DNA of 27,756 bases from Pseudomonadota bacterium. GTDB taxonomy: Bacteria; Pseudomonadota; Gammaproteobacteria; Xanthomonadales; Xanthomonadaceae. The position numbers and the translations under genes are program-made. Location: assembly GCA_023388355.1 (NCBI GenBank), contig JAEWGI010000031.1, positions 1 through 27,756 on the forward strand, in the 5' to 3' direction. Of this stretch, positions 17,909 through 27,391 are shown piece by piece; positions within the stretch are counted from its first letter, which is position 1; each line of letters begins with the position of its first letter. Below the pieces are notes generated by a model that worked only from the letters and a program-made list of their open reading frames with translations, was not told the origin of the DNA and ran no database searches.

Positions 17909-18571
17909 ATGGAACGAGACCCCGCCACCGAGATCCGCGCGCTGAAGGCGGACAGCTTCGGCCGCATCTCGCTGATGCGCGGCGCCGACGGCGGGTTCGT
18001 GCGCCGCGACCTGGCCCACGTGCCCGCCTGGCTGCGCCTTCCGGCCTGGTGGCTGGCCCGGCGCGAGGCGCTGGCGCTGGCGGCGATCGCCGGCATGGCC
18101 GACGTGCCGCAGCTGCTGCGCTGGGACGGACGCCGGCTCGACCGCAGCTACATGGAGGGCGCGGCGATGTACCAGCGTCCGCCGCGCGGCGACCTGGCGT
18201 ACTTCCACGGTGCGCGCCGCCTGCTGCTGCAGCTGCACCGGCGCGGCGTCGCCCACAACGACCTGGCCAAGGAGGCCAACTGGCTGGTGCTCGAGGACGG
18301 CCGCCCGGCACTGATCGACTTCCAGCTCGCCAGCCGCGGCCATCCGCGCTCGCGCTGGATGCGGCTGCTGTTCCGCGAGGACCTGCGCCACCTGCTCAAG
18401 CACAAGCGCATGTACTGCCGCGAGGCGCTGACGCCGGTGGAACGGCGCGTGCTCAAGCGCAATTCCTGGGTGCGCGACGCCTGGTTCGGCACCGGCAAGC
18501 CGGTGTACCGCTTCGTCACCCGGCGGGTGCTGAAGTGGGAGGACAATGAGGGGCAGGGACCGAAACCGTGA
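17909..18571 (+). CDS. RIO-like small protein kinase / phosphotransferase
   Basis: 220 residues with a minimal kinase fold. The catalytic loop reads AHNDLAKEANWLV with Asp118 as base and Asn124 for metal, and IDFQLA places Asp137 where DFG is normally found. The glycine-rich loop is weak and the beta-3 lysine position reads VRRD (Arg32/33), so the ATP-anchoring lysine is not obvious. The basic C-terminal part (RHLLKHKRMYC, VLKRNSW) resembles RIO- and KDO/heptose-kinase-like proteins of Gram-negatives. The target is unknown: protein, lipid A sugar or small molecule are all possible. Divergent from the DedA-PAP2 gene with only 47 bp between starts, so they may share regulation and a cell-envelope theme. 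Confidence 0.8.
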   Translation: MERDPATEIRALKADSFGRISLMRGADGGFVRRDLAHVPAWLRLPAWWLARREALALAAIAGMADVPQLLRWDGRRLDRSYMEGAAMYQRPPRGDLAYFHGARRLLLQLHRRGVAHNDLAKEANWLVLEDGRPALIDFQLASRGHPRSRWMRLLFREDLRHLLKHKRMYCREALTPVERRVLKRNSWVRDAWFGTGKPVYRFVTRRVLKWEDNEGQGPKP

Positions 18572-18675
18572 AGCGCTGGCTGGATGGCTGGTCGTTGGTG
18601 GATCGCCCCGCCTCTCCCGCCTCGTTGCACTGACCGACCGCCATCCCGCAACCACCAACCATCAACTTTGTCACC

Positions 18676-19494
18676 ATGGGCAGCCTCGCCAACAGAACCC
18701 TCCTCATCACCGGCGCCTCCCGCGGCATCGGCCTCGCGATCGCTCTGCGCGCGGCGCGCGATGGCGCCAACGTGGTGATCGCGGCCAAGTCCGAGGTGGC
18801 CAATCCGAAGCTGCCGGGCACCATCCATACCGCCGCCCGGGCGGTGGAGGAAGCGGGCGGGCAGGCGCTTGCGATCCGCTGCGACATCCGCGAGGAGGAG
18901 CAGGTGCGTGCGGCGGTGACGCAGGCCGTCGAAACCTTCGGCGGGATCGACATCCTGGTCAACAACGCCAGTGCGATCTGGCTGCGCGGCGCGCTTGACA
19001 CGCCGATGAAGCGCTTCGACCTGATGCAGCAGGTCAATGCCCGCGGCAGCTTCCTGTGCGCGCAGGCCTGCCTGCCGCACCTGCTGCAGGCGGCCAACCC
19101 GCACATCCTCACCCTGGCGCCGCCGCCCTCGCTCGATCCGAAGTGGTGGGCGCCGCACACCGGCTACACCCTGGCCAAGATGGGCATGAGCCTCGTCACC
19201 CTCGGCCTGGCGGCGGAATTCGCCGATCGCGGCGTGGCGATCAACGCGCTGTGGCCACGCACCATCATCGCCACCGACGCGCTGAACATGATCCCCGGCG
19301 TCGACGCCGCCGGCGCGCGCCGCCCGGAGATCATGGCCGACGCCGCGCACGCCATCCTGACGCGCCCGGCGGCAGGCTTCACAGGCCGCTTCCTGATCGA
19401 CGACGAGGTGCTGGCCGATGCCGGCGTGACCGACCTGTCCGGCTACGCCGTCGATCCCGCGCGGCCGCTGCTGCCGGACCTGTTCCTGGGCTGA
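18676..19494 (+). CDS. short-chain dehydrogenase, HSDL2-like
   Basis: 272 residues with a Rossmann fold. TGASRGIG (13-20) binds NAD(P), NNASAIW follows at the end of strand 4, and GYTLAKMGM supplies the Tyr-x3-Lys catalytic pair. The segment ILTLAPPPSLDPKWWAPHTGY and NALWPRTIIATDA closely resemble human HSDL2, in which the usual catalytic Ser region also reads with prolines. It is thus assigned to the HSDL2-like group, without the SCP2 lipid-binding domain of the animal protein. Substrate unknown; a role in lipid or acyl metabolism is inference. A 104-bp gap separates it from the kinase gene on the same strand. Confidence 0.87.
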   Translation: MGSLANRTLLITGASRGIGLAIALRAARDGANVVIAAKSEVANPKLPGTIHTAARAVEEAGGQALAIRCDIREEEQVRAAVTQAVETFGGIDILVNNASAIWLRGALDTPMKRFDLMQQVNARGSFLCAQACLPHLLQAANPHILTLAPPPSLDPKWWAPHTGYTLAKMGMSLVTLGLAAEFADRGVAINALWPRTIIATDALNMIPGVDAAGARRPEIMADAAHAILTRPAAGFTGRFLIDDEVLADAGVTDLSGYAVDPARPLLPDLFLG

Positions 19495-19567
19495 CCCCCG
19501 GGCCCATACCCTGCACCGCGCAGCCGCAACGCGCGCCGGACCCCGCGCGGAACGGGGCCATCAGCCA

Positions 19568-20701
19568 TCAGCCCAGGGCCTGCGCCAGGTCGTCGACCAG
19601 GTCCCGCGGATCCTCCAGCCCCACCGACAGTCGCAGCAGTCCCTGCGGCGAGACCACGCGCGGCTCCTCGATCGACGCACGGTGCTCGACCAGCGACTCG
19701 GTCGAACCCAGCGAGGTGGCGTTGGTGAACAGCCGCAGCCGGCCTGCCACTTCCAGCGCCGCCTCGCGCCCGCCGGCGACCTCGAACGACAGCATGCCGC
19801 CGAAGCCGCCGCGCATCTGCCGCGCCGCCACCGCATGGCCCGGATGCGTGGCCAGCCCCGGATAGTGCACCGCCTCCACGCGTGCATGCGCCTGCAGGAA
19901 CTCCGCCACCGCGGCGGCGTTGCGGCAGTGCCGCTCGATCCGCACAGGCAGCGTGCGCAGCCCGCGCAGCACCAGCCAGGCGTTGAACGGCGATGCGGTG
20001 TTGCCGGTCTGGCGGCGCAGCTCGTGGCATTCGGCGGCGAAATCGTCGTCGGCGGCGAAGGCCAGCACGCCGCCCATCACGTCGCCGTGGCCGCCCAGGT
20101 ACTTGGTGGCCGAATGCAGCACGATATCCGCGCCCAGCGCCAGCGGCTGCTGCAGCGCCGGGGTGGCGAAGGTGCCGTCGACCAGCAGCCGGGCGCCGGC
20201 GTCGCGCGCGATCTGCGCCAGTGCGGCGATGTCGCAGACTTTCAGCAGCGGGTTGGACGGCGTCTCGGCCCACAGCAGGCGCGTGTCCGGGGTGATCGCG
20301 GCGCGCACCGCGTCCAGGCTGGTCATGTCGATCACGCGATGGCGCACGCCCCAGCGGTCCAGCCACTTCGCCCCCACCGCGCGGTAGCCGAAATAGGTGT
20401 CGTCGGCGATCAGCAGTTCGCTGCCCGCCGGCAGCGCCTGCATGGCCGTGGTGCCGGCGGTCATGCCGGTGGCGAAGAACATCGCCCGTGCGCCGCCGTC
20501 GAGCGTCGCCAGGACCTGTTCGAGCTGGGCCTGGTTCGGGCTGCCGTAGCGCTGGTAGAGGTAGCCATGCGGCGTGGAGGCGTCCGGCGCATGTTCGAAC
20601 GTGGTCGCCAGCTGCAGCGGCGGCGACAGCGCGCCGCTGGCCGGATCGGGGGCGACGCCGGCGTGCGCGGCAAGGGTGTCGAAACGGTGCGTGCAGGTCA
20701 T
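19568..20701 (-). CDS. Cys/Met-metabolism PLP enzyme (cystathionine gamma-synthase/lyase family)
   Basis: 377 residues of the trans-sulfuration PLP family (PF01053-type). The PLP lysine is Lys200 in HSATKYLGGHGDVMGG. YQRYGSPN (49-56) stands where the family usually has YxRxxNPT. FFATGMTAGTTAM binds the PLP phosphate, ETPSNPLLKV (146-155) is conserved, and VDGTFATP has Gly for the usual Asn. SLGSTESLVEHRAS near residue 335 is the C-terminal substrate motif. Cystathionine gamma-synthase, gamma-lyase and O-acetylhomoserine sulfhydrylase cannot be told apart by eye. The start at 20701 is chosen because the family begins just there; in-frame sequence upstream runs antisense through gloA. Converges with the SDR gene (73-bp gap). 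Confidence 0.87.
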   Translation of the reverse strand: MTCTHRFDTLAAHAGVAPDPASGALSPPLQLATTFEHAPDASTPHGYLYQRYGSPNQAQLEQVLATLDGGARAMFFATGMTAGTTAMQALPAGSELLIADDTYFGYRAVGAKWLDRWGVRHRVIDMTSLDAVRAAITPDTRLLWAETPSNPLLKVCDIAALAQIARDAGARLLVDGTFATPALQQPLALGADIVLHSATKYLGGHGDVMGGVLAFAADDDFAAECHELRRQTGNTASPFNAWLVLRGLRTLPVRIERHCRNAAAVAEFLQAHARVEAVHYPGLATHPGHAVAARQMRGGFGGMLSFEVAGGREAALEVAGRLRLFTNATSLGSTESLVEHRASIEEPRVVSPQGLLRLSVGLEDPRDLVDDLAQALG

Positions 20702-20715
20702 GTCTGCGCCGGTAT

Positions 20716-20727
20716 CGTGTGGACACG
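20716..20727. promoter_or_regulatory. dyad in the PLP-enzyme/gloA divergent gap
   Basis: CGTGT-GG-ACACG is a perfect 5-bp inverted repeat in the 72-bp gap between two divergent genes. A second offset pair, TATCG (20713-20717) and CGATA (20728-20732), flanks it, and a -10-like GATAAT (20729-20734) for gloA abuts it. It could be an operator shared by both genes. Nothing in the sequence names the regulator. Confidence 0.3.
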
Positions 20728-20773
20728 CGATAATGCCAGCTGCCCGGCATCGCCGTCGCCACGGAGCGCCACC

Positions 20774-21211
20774 ATGCAGTACCTGCACGCGATGATCCGC
20801 GTCCACGACCTGGACGCAACCAGCTGCTTCTTCACCGAAGGCCTGGGCCTGCGCCAGACGCGGCGCATCGACAACGATGCCGGCCGTTTCACCCTGGTCT
20901 ATTTCGGCGCACCGGACAATCCGCAGGCCGAGATCGAGCTGACGTACAACTGGCCGCCCGAAGACGGCTCGCCGCCGGAGGACTACGGCAGCGCCCGCAA
21001 CTTCGGCCACCTGGCCTTCGCCGTGGACGACATCTACGCGCTCTGCGCGCACCTGCGGTCGCTGGGCGTGACCATCAACCGCCCGCCGCGCGATGGCCGC
21101 ATGGCCTTCGTGCGCACGCCCGACCTGATCTCGATCGAACTGCTGCAGAAGGGACAGGCCCTGGCGCCCGCCGAACCCTGGGCGTCGATGCCCAATACCG
21201 GCACCTGGTGA
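20774..21211 (+). CDS. gloA: glyoxalase I (lactoylglutathione lyase)
   Basis: Converts the hemithioacetal of methylglyoxal and glutathione to S-lactoylglutathione, detoxifying a glycolytic by-product in the cytosol. The 145 residues show the four metal ligands of the family: His5 (MQYLHAM), Glu55 (EIELTYNW), His79 (FGHLAFAVDD) and Glu122 (ISIELLQ), at nearly the positions of the Ni-dependent E. coli enzyme (5, 56, 74, 122). The LTYNW signature is kept. The ATG at 20774 follows a GGAG ribosome site. Divergent from the PLP enzyme gene. Confidence 0.95.
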   Translation: MQYLHAMIRVHDLDATSCFFTEGLGLRQTRRIDNDAGRFTLVYFGAPDNPQAEIELTYNWPPEDGSPPEDYGSARNFGHLAFAVDDIYALCAHLRSLGVTINRPPRDGRMAFVRTPDLISIELLQKGQALAPAEPWASMPNTGTW

Positions 21212-21351
21212 ACGCCCCCGCCCGCGCCTCCACGCCCGCGGGGCGATGGAGTCCGGTCGCGGGGTGACCGTGCCGGCGGGCGCCGCGACCGACCGTCCAT
21301 CCCCCACCCGGAAGCGGCACAATGGCCGGCCACGCCACCGCCCGCAGCGCC

Positions 21352-22572
21352 ATGAACGATTCCACCAGCACCGCCGACCTCGTCGCCCTCGGGCAGCAGC
21401 GCTACCTGCCGGTGTACCGGCAGCGCCAGATGATCCTCGACCGCGGCCAGGGCGCGCGACTGTGGGACATCGAGGGCCGCGACTACGTCGATTTCGCCGG
21501 GGGGATCGCGGTCTGCGGCCTGGGCCACGCCGATCCCGACCTCGTGGCCGCGCTGCAGGACCAGGCCACCAGGCTCTGGCACACCAGCAACGTCTTCCTG
21601 AGCGAGCCGCCGCTGCGCCTGGCGTCGGAACTGGTTGCGGCCTCGCGCTTCGCCGAGCGCGTGTTCCTGTGCAATTCCGGCGCCGAGGCCAACGAAGCCG
21701 CGATCAAGCTGGTGCGCAAGTGGTCCGCGGCGCAGGGGCGCGAACCGTCCCGGCGGGTCATCGTCACCTTCCGCGGCAGCTTCCACGGACGCACGATGGC
21801 GACGGTGACCGCCACCGCGCAGCCCAAGTACCAGGCCGGCTACGAACCATTGCCGGGCGGCTTCCGCTATGTCGATTTCAATGACGCCACCGCCCTCGAG
21901 GTGGCCATGGCCGGCGGCGACGTGGCCGCGGTGCTGCTCGAGCCCGTGCAGGGCGAGGGCGGCGTCACCCCCGCGGCGCCCGGCTTCCTGCGCGCGGCGC
22001 GCGAGCTGTGCGACCACCACGACGCGCTGCTGGTGCTCGACGAGATCCAGAGCGGCATGGGACGCACCGGCACCCTCTTCGCGCACTGGCAGGACGAGGT
22101 GAAGCCCGACATCGTCACCCTGGCCAAGGCGCTCGGCGGTGGCTTCCCGATCGGCGCGATGCTTGCCGGGCCCAGGGTCGCCGAGGCCATGCAGTTCGGC
22201 GACCACGGCACCACCTTCGGGGGCAATCCGCTGGCGGCGGCGGTGGCGCGCGTGGCGCTGCGCAAGCTGTCGTCGCCGGAGGTCATGGCCAACGTCGGCC
22301 GCCAGGCGGCAGCCCTGCGGGCCGGGCTGGAGGCGGCGGGGGGCGGCCTGTTCTCCGGCGTGCGCGGCCGCGGCCTGATGCTGGGCGCGGTGCTCGCACC
22401 GGCGCATGCCGGCCGCGCCGGCGAGCTGCTCGATCTGGCCGCGGCCGAGGGCCTGCTGCTGCTGCAGGCCGGTCCCGACGTCCTGCGCCTGGTGCCGCCG
22501 CTGAACATCACCGATGCCGAGGTGGGCGACGGGCTGGCGCGCCTGGAGCGCGCCCTGCGCCGGGCCAACTAG
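21352..22572 (+). CDS. argD: acetylornithine aminotransferase-type class III enzyme
   Basis: PLP-dependent transfer of an amino group from N-acetylornithine to 2-oxoglutarate in arginine synthesis; homologues also serve lysine (succinyl-DAP) synthesis. From the ATG at 21352 it has 406 residues, the same as E. coli ArgD, with NSGAEANE (108-115), FHGRTMATV, EPVQGEGGV, DEIQSGMGRTG (230-240) and the PLP lysine at Lys259 in LAKALGGGFPIG. An in-frame ATG at 21322 has a better ribosome site (GGAAG, 7 bp spacing) and would add ten residues; homologue length favours 21352. No other arg gene is adjacent, so a related role such as another omega-amino acid aminotransferase cannot be excluded. Confidence 0.88.
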   Translation: MNDSTSTADLVALGQQRYLPVYRQRQMILDRGQGARLWDIEGRDYVDFAGGIAVCGLGHADPDLVAALQDQATRLWHTSNVFLSEPPLRLASELVAASRFAERVFLCNSGAEANEAAIKLVRKWSAAQGREPSRRVIVTFRGSFHGRTMATVTATAQPKYQAGYEPLPGGFRYVDFNDATALEVAMAGGDVAAVLLEPVQGEGGVTPAAPGFLRAARELCDHHDALLVLDEIQSGMGRTGTLFAHWQDEVKPDIVTLAKALGGGFPIGAMLAGPRVAEAMQFGDHGTTFGGNPLAAAVARVALRKLSSPEVMANVGRQAAALRAGLEAAGGGLFSGVRGRGLMLGAVLAPAHAGRAGELLDLAAAEGLLLLQAGPDVLRLVPPLNITDAEVGDGLARLERALRRAN

Positions 22573-22588
22573 CCGGCGCGGGCGCGGC

Positions 22589-23465
22589 TCAGGAGTCGTG
22601 CGGCAAGGCGCGTCCGCACTTGCGGCAATGCCAGGCGTCGGCTTCGTGGTCCGGCAGCCCGCACTCGGTGCAGCGCAGCTGGCGGCGCCTGGGCTGCAGC
22701 GAACGCGCCAGTTCCGCGGTGTAGATGCCGGTGGGCACGGCGATGATGCTGTAGCCGATCACGATCAGCACCGACGTGACGAGGCGCCCGAACGGCGTGC
22801 CGGGCGCGATGTCGCCGTAGCCGACCGTGCCCACGGTGACGATCGCCCAGTACATGCCGGCCGGGATGCTGGTGAAGCCGCGATCCGGTCCCTCCACCAC
22901 GTACATCAGCGCGCCGAAGATGATCACGATGGTGACCAGCGTAGCGATGAAGACGAAGATCTTGCGCCTGCTGCGCAGCAGTGCCTGGATCAGCACCCCG
23001 GCCTCGCTGGAGTACTCGACCAGCTTCAGGACCCGGAATACGCGCAGCAGCCGCAGCGCCCGGATCACCGCGAACGAGGCGGTCGCTGGAAACAGCAGCG
23101 AGAGGAAGGTCGGCAGGATCGCCAGCAGGTCGATGATGCCGAAGAAGCTTTTGGCATAGCGCCACGGCCGCTTCACGACCCACAGCCGGACCAGGTACTC
23201 GAAGGTGAACGCGAGGGTGAAGGCCCATTCCGCGGCATACAGCCAGCCGTGCCAGCGCGCCTTGATCGAAGGCACGCTGTCGAGCAGGACGACCACGACG
23301 CTGGCGAGGATGACCGCGATCAGCACCAGGTCGAAATTGCGTTCGTCGGGCGCGTCGTGGTGGAAGATGCGCCTGAACCAGCGGTAGCGCGCACCCTCCG
23401 TCGAGGCCGGCAGGTATTCCTTTTCGAACGGGCTGCCGCTGCCGGGGTCCGCGGCCTCGGGTCGC

Positions 23466-23482
<17 letters not shown>
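22589..23482 (-). CDS. voltage-gated-type K+ channel with C-terminal zinc ribbon
   Basis: 297 residues. After a hydrophilic N-terminus of about 48 residues come S1 (about 50-68), S2 (80-103), S3 (112-131), then an S4 voltage sensor with positive charges every third residue: Arg141, Arg144, Arg147, Arg150, Lys153. S5 (about 175-196) is followed by the selectivity filter TVGYGD (219-224) and S6 (232-255). The tail ends in a predicted zinc ribbon with Cys271/274 and Cys286/289 (RCTECG, HCRKCG). This predicts an inner-membrane K+ channel of the six-helix Kv type. Its ATG lies 17 bp inside the end of hemL with a CAGGAG ribosome site 8 bp ahead, so it is probably the last gene of a thiE-hemL unit. 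Converges with argD, 16 bp apart. Confidence 0.92.
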
Positions 23483-24770
<1,288 letters not shown>

Positions 24771-24820
24771 GGCGTGGAAGTCCGTGCTGGATCGGGAAGG
24801 TGTGGCGTGGCGCCGTGCGC

Positions 24821-25489
24821 TCAGGCGTCCGGCGAGAGGGCGAAGGCGCGCAGGCAGGCGCGGGCGGCGGCGGCCGGATCGGGCGCGCCGAACACCCCGC
24901 CCACCACCGCCAGCAGGTCCGCGCCGGCGGCCACCAATGCCGCCGCATTGTCGGCATTGATGCCGCCGATCGCCACCCGCGGCACGCCCAGGGCGGCCGA
25001 ATCGCGCAGCAGCCGCGTGCCGGCGCGACGGGTCGTGGCCTTGGTCAGGGTCGGGAAAAAGGCGCCGAACGCGACATAGCTGGCGCCCGCCGCCGCCGCG
25101 CCCTGCGCGAGTTCAAGCGAGTCGTAGCAGGAAGCGCCAAGGATCGCGCCGTCGCCGAGCGCCGTGCGCGCATCGCGCAGCGCGCCGTCGTCCTCGCCCA
25201 GGTGCGCGCCGTTGGCGCCGCAGTCGGCCGCCAGCCGCCAGTCGTCGTTCACGATCAGCGGCACGCCGTGCGCCCGGCACGCCGCCAGCAGCGACTGCAC
25301 CTGTTCGCGCCGCAGCGCCGCATCCGCGCCCTTGTTCCGGTACTGCAGCCAGGTGGCGAACGGCAGCACCGGTTCCACCAGCGCCATCAGCGCGCCGGTG
25401 TCGGCCATGTCCGGCGTGACCGGGTACAGGCCGCGCGCGCGGGCCGCCGCCGCGGCGGGCGTTTCAACGTCGTGCCTGGAATGGGACAA
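24821..25489 (-). CDS. thiE: thiamine phosphate synthase
   Basis: Joins HMP pyrophosphate and thiazole phosphate to give thiamine phosphate. The 222 residues show the TIM-barrel signatures of the family: LYPVTPD, LQYRNKG (pyrophosphate-binding region), [40 protein letters not shown] and [10 protein letters not shown]. The start is TTG at 25489, supported by an AGGAGG ribosome site 10 bp ahead and by the lack of an in-frame ATG before the conserved region. An ATG directly after AGGAGG is in another frame and stops after 11 codons. First gene of the thiE-hemL-channel run, divergent from rubredoxin by 37 bp. Confidence 0.93.
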   Translation of the reverse strand: MSHSRHDVETPAAAAARARGLYPVTPDMADTGALMALVEPVLPFATWLQYRNKGADAALRREQVQSLLAACRAHGVPLIVNDDWRLAADCGANGAHLGEDDGALRDARTALGDGAILGASCYDSLELAQGAAAAGASYVAFGAFFPTLTKATTRRAGTRLLRDSAALGVPRVAIGGINADNAAALVAAGADLLAVVGGVFGAPDPAAAARACLRAFALSPDA

Positions 25490-25526
25490 TGCCGTGCATC
25501 CTCCTGAACCCGGCGCCCATTATCCG

Positions 25527-25706
25527 ATGAACGACTCGTCCTACCGCAGCTGGATGTGCGTGGTCTGCGGTTTCGTCTACGAAGAGGCCGCAGGCCTGCC
25601 CGACGACGGCATCGCCCCGGGCACGCGCTGGGAAGACGTGCCCGAGACCTGGACCTGTCCGGACTGCGGCGTCACCAAGGACGACTTCGAGATGATCCCG
25701 CTCTAG
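25527..25706 (+). CDS. rubredoxin
   Basis: 59-residue one-iron electron carrier of the cytosol. The Fe(Cys)4 centre is given by Cys11/Cys14 in CVVCG and Cys44/Cys47 in CPDCG, with the typical [20 protein letters not shown] between them, and the protein ends shortly after KDDFEMI as the family does. In aerobic proteobacteria such rubredoxins often serve alkane hydroxylases or oxidative-stress enzymes; no such partner is next to it. The adjacent thiE-hemL arrangement is the only context. Confidence 0.96.
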   Translation: MNDSSYRSWMCVVCGFVYEEAAGLPDDGIAPGTRWEDVPETWTCPDCGVTKDDFEMIPL

Positions 25707-25728
25707 TACGGCCAGCCGCGCCTGCGCC

Positions 25729-26574
25729 TCAGTGCAGGCGCCCGGTGTGCTGGCCGGCGTCGATCAGGCGCATGCGGATGTCGGCCGCGTCGTCGGCGCG
25801 CGGCTGTCGCGCCAGGTAGCGGCGCAGATCCTCGCGCGCGCCGGACAGATGGCCCAGTTCGAGGTAGCCGAGCCCGCGGTCGCGCAGCGACTCGGGATTG
25901 TCGGGCAGCAACCGGAGCACGCGGTCGGCGCTGCGGGTCGCGCGCTCCCAGTCGCCGCGCTCCTGGTAGACCCCGTGCAGGTTGCGCAGCATGCGCACCA
26001 GGATCGCGCGGTTGGAGGCCGGGTACAGGATCTGCGAGAGCGCGTCGTCGTCGGGTACGTCTCCGCCCATGTGGACGCGCGCGCGCTGGCGCAGCTCGTC
26101 CACGTCGAGCGGGCGCCCGCGGTTGAACGGATCCATCACCAGTACCCCGTCATCCACCGGCAGCCGCACCAGGAAATGCCCGGGGAACGAGACCCCGTCC
26201 AGCGGCAGGCCCACCTCGCGCGCCACCGCCATCTGCACCAGCGCCAGCGAGATCGGATTGCCAAGCCGCCGCTCGAACACCTCGTTGAGATAGCTGTTGC
26301 GCGGATCGTAGTACTCGTCGTGGTTGCCCGCGTAGCCGACTTCCTCGAACAGGTACTGGTTGATCGCACGCATCTTCAGCGCCAGGTGCGACTCGCGGTC
26401 GATCAGCCCGCGCAGGTGCGAAGCGTGGCCCTGCACCTGCAGCGCATAGCGGCGTGGCTCGAGGTCCGGATACTCGTCGCGGGCGATCAGCAGCGCCGCG
26501 TCGAGCAGCGGCAGCGCCTCGTCGTCGAGCGCCGCAAGCGTGGCCCAGTCCGGCAGGGGATTGGTCGCGTCCAT
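25729..26574 (-). CDS. SirB1-family transglutaminase-like protein with TPR tail
   Basis: 281 residues. The central part (about 60-180) has the SirB1/transglutaminase-like core: INQYLFEEVGYAGNHDEYYDPRNSYLNEVFERRLGNPISLALVQMAVA, of which NSYLNEVFERRLGNPISL is the family signature, then VSFPGHFLVR with the His of the core. The C-terminal 90 residues (NLHGVYQERGDWERATRSAD, then DNPESLRDRGLGYLELG) form tetratricopeptide-like repeats. The catalytic Cys of true transglutaminases reads Ser-Leu in this family, so enzyme activity is unlikely and the role is unknown. The ATG at 26574 is chosen over the one at 26610 because the extra residues are not family-like. Converges with the rubredoxin gene (22 bp). 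Confidence 0.87.
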   Translation of the reverse strand: MDATNPLPDWATLAALDDEALPLLDAALLIARDEYPDLEPRRYALQVQGHASHLRGLIDRESHLALKMRAINQYLFEEVGYAGNHDEYYDPRNSYLNEVFERRLGNPISLALVQMAVAREVGLPLDGVSFPGHFLVRLPVDDGVLVMDPFNRGRPLDVDELRQRARVHMGGDVPDDDALSQILYPASNRAILVRMLRNLHGVYQERGDWERATRSADRVLRLLPDNPESLRDRGLGYLELGHLSGAREDLRRYLARQPRADDAADIRMRLIDAGQHTGRLH

Positions 26575-26628
26575 GCACTCAAGACTGCGCCGCGACGTAC
26601 GCGCGCGCAAGGCTTGTCCTTCGCATGG

Positions 26629-27081
26629 TCAGGGCGCATCCTGCAGGGCCGGCGACAGGCGCAGGCGCGCGCCATCGACCAGGTCCAGGCGCGCGGCCTG
26701 GCCCGCGTTGAGTTCCAGCACATAGCGCGCGGGACGGCTGCTCGGATACGCAGGGCAGGCATTGCCGGCCGAGCACGGCGGCACGTCGCGCTGCTGCGAC
26801 ACCAGCACCAGCGACTGGTCGAAATACAGGATGTCGAGCGCGATCTTCGTGTTCTTCATCCAGTACGCCAGCGGTCCCTCGCGGTCGTGGATGAAGAGCA
26901 TGCCCTGGTCCTCCGGCATCGCGTCGCGGAACATCAGTCCGCGCGCCCGCTCTGCATCGTCGTCCGCCACTTCCACCGCATAGCGCTGGCCGCCCAGTTC
27001 CACCCACGTCGCATCCGCGCTCGCGCAACCGCACAGGCAAGTGGACAGGACCAGGACGGCGATGCGGAGGGCAGGGCGCAT
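26629..27081 (-). CDS. DUF192 lipoprotein
   Basis: 150 residues. The start at 27081 opens a lipoprotein signal (MRPALRIAVLVLSTCLCGC, modified Cys about residue 19), which decides it over the upstream in-frame ATG at 27252. The mature part is one DUF192 domain: RARGLMFRDAMPEDQGMLFIHD, YWMKNTKIALDILYFD and the C-terminal YVLELNAGQAARLDLVDGARL. The family is common beside housekeeping genes and its function is not known to me. It is the last protein gene before the rRNA operon, on the opposite strand, 54 bp after the SirB1-like gene start. Confidence 0.9.
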   Translation of the reverse strand: MRPALRIAVLVLSTCLCGCASADATWVELGGQRYAVEVADDDAERARGLMFRDAMPEDQGMLFIHDREGPLAYWMKNTKIALDILYFDQSLVLVSQQRDVPPCSAGNACPAYPSSRPARYVLELNAGQAARLDLVDGARLRLSPALQDAP

Positions 27082-27258
27082 GGAGGCATCCGGAAGGCGC
27101 GAGGGCCGCAACATCGGCCAGCGCGGCGGCCCCGTCAAGGCGCGCCGCCGCGGGGGGGCTAGGCAAGCGCATGGCGAACGTGCAGAATGCGCGCCCCGCA
27201 CATCGGGCGGCGACGCGACAGGGCCGGCCCGGACCGGAAAAAACCTCTCCACGAGGTG

Positions 27259-27286
27259 TTGACGGACGGAAAAAACGGGCTAGAAT
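27259..27286 (+). promoter_or_regulatory. rRNA operon promoter P1
   Basis: TTGACG (27259-27264), a 16-bp spacer and TAGAAT (27281-27286), followed by a GC-rich discriminator GTGCGGCTC. An inverted repeat ACCTC-TCCAC-GAGGT abuts the -35 box and an A tract (about 27238-27243) lies upstream, which could act as an UP element. The GC-rich discriminator is typical of stringently controlled rRNA promoters. The 27082-27258 stretch before it shows no gene. Confidence 0.82.
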
Positions 27287-27357
27287 GTGCGGCTCGCTTC
27301 GACGGAAGGCCTCCGGGCCGGAACCTGAAGCGGACGGTCAGAACCCCTTCAGGGGTG

Positions 27358-27385
27358 TTGACGAAAGCAAAAACCGCGCTATCAT
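27358..27385 (+). promoter_or_regulatory. rRNA operon promoter P2
   Basis: TTGACG (27358-27363), a 16-bp spacer and TATCAT (27380-27385), then the same GTGCGGCTC discriminator as P1. It lies 99 bp after P1, and its -35 box also abuts an inverted repeat, ACCCC-TTCA-GGGGT. The shared sequence and spacing suggest the two promoters arose by duplication. Confidence 0.82.
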
Positions 27386-27391
27386 GTGCGG

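Noticed and set aside
15852..18311. Extended 819-codon start for the DedA-PAP2 gene
   Set aside because: The first 150 codons are Arg/Ala/Pro-rich and antisense to the kinase gene; the DedA domain starts right after Met at 17861.
19495..19567. CCCCG/CGGGG arms between the SDR and PLP-enzyme genes as a terminator
   Set aside because: The stem is only 5 bp with a large loop and no T tract; too weak to list as a feature.
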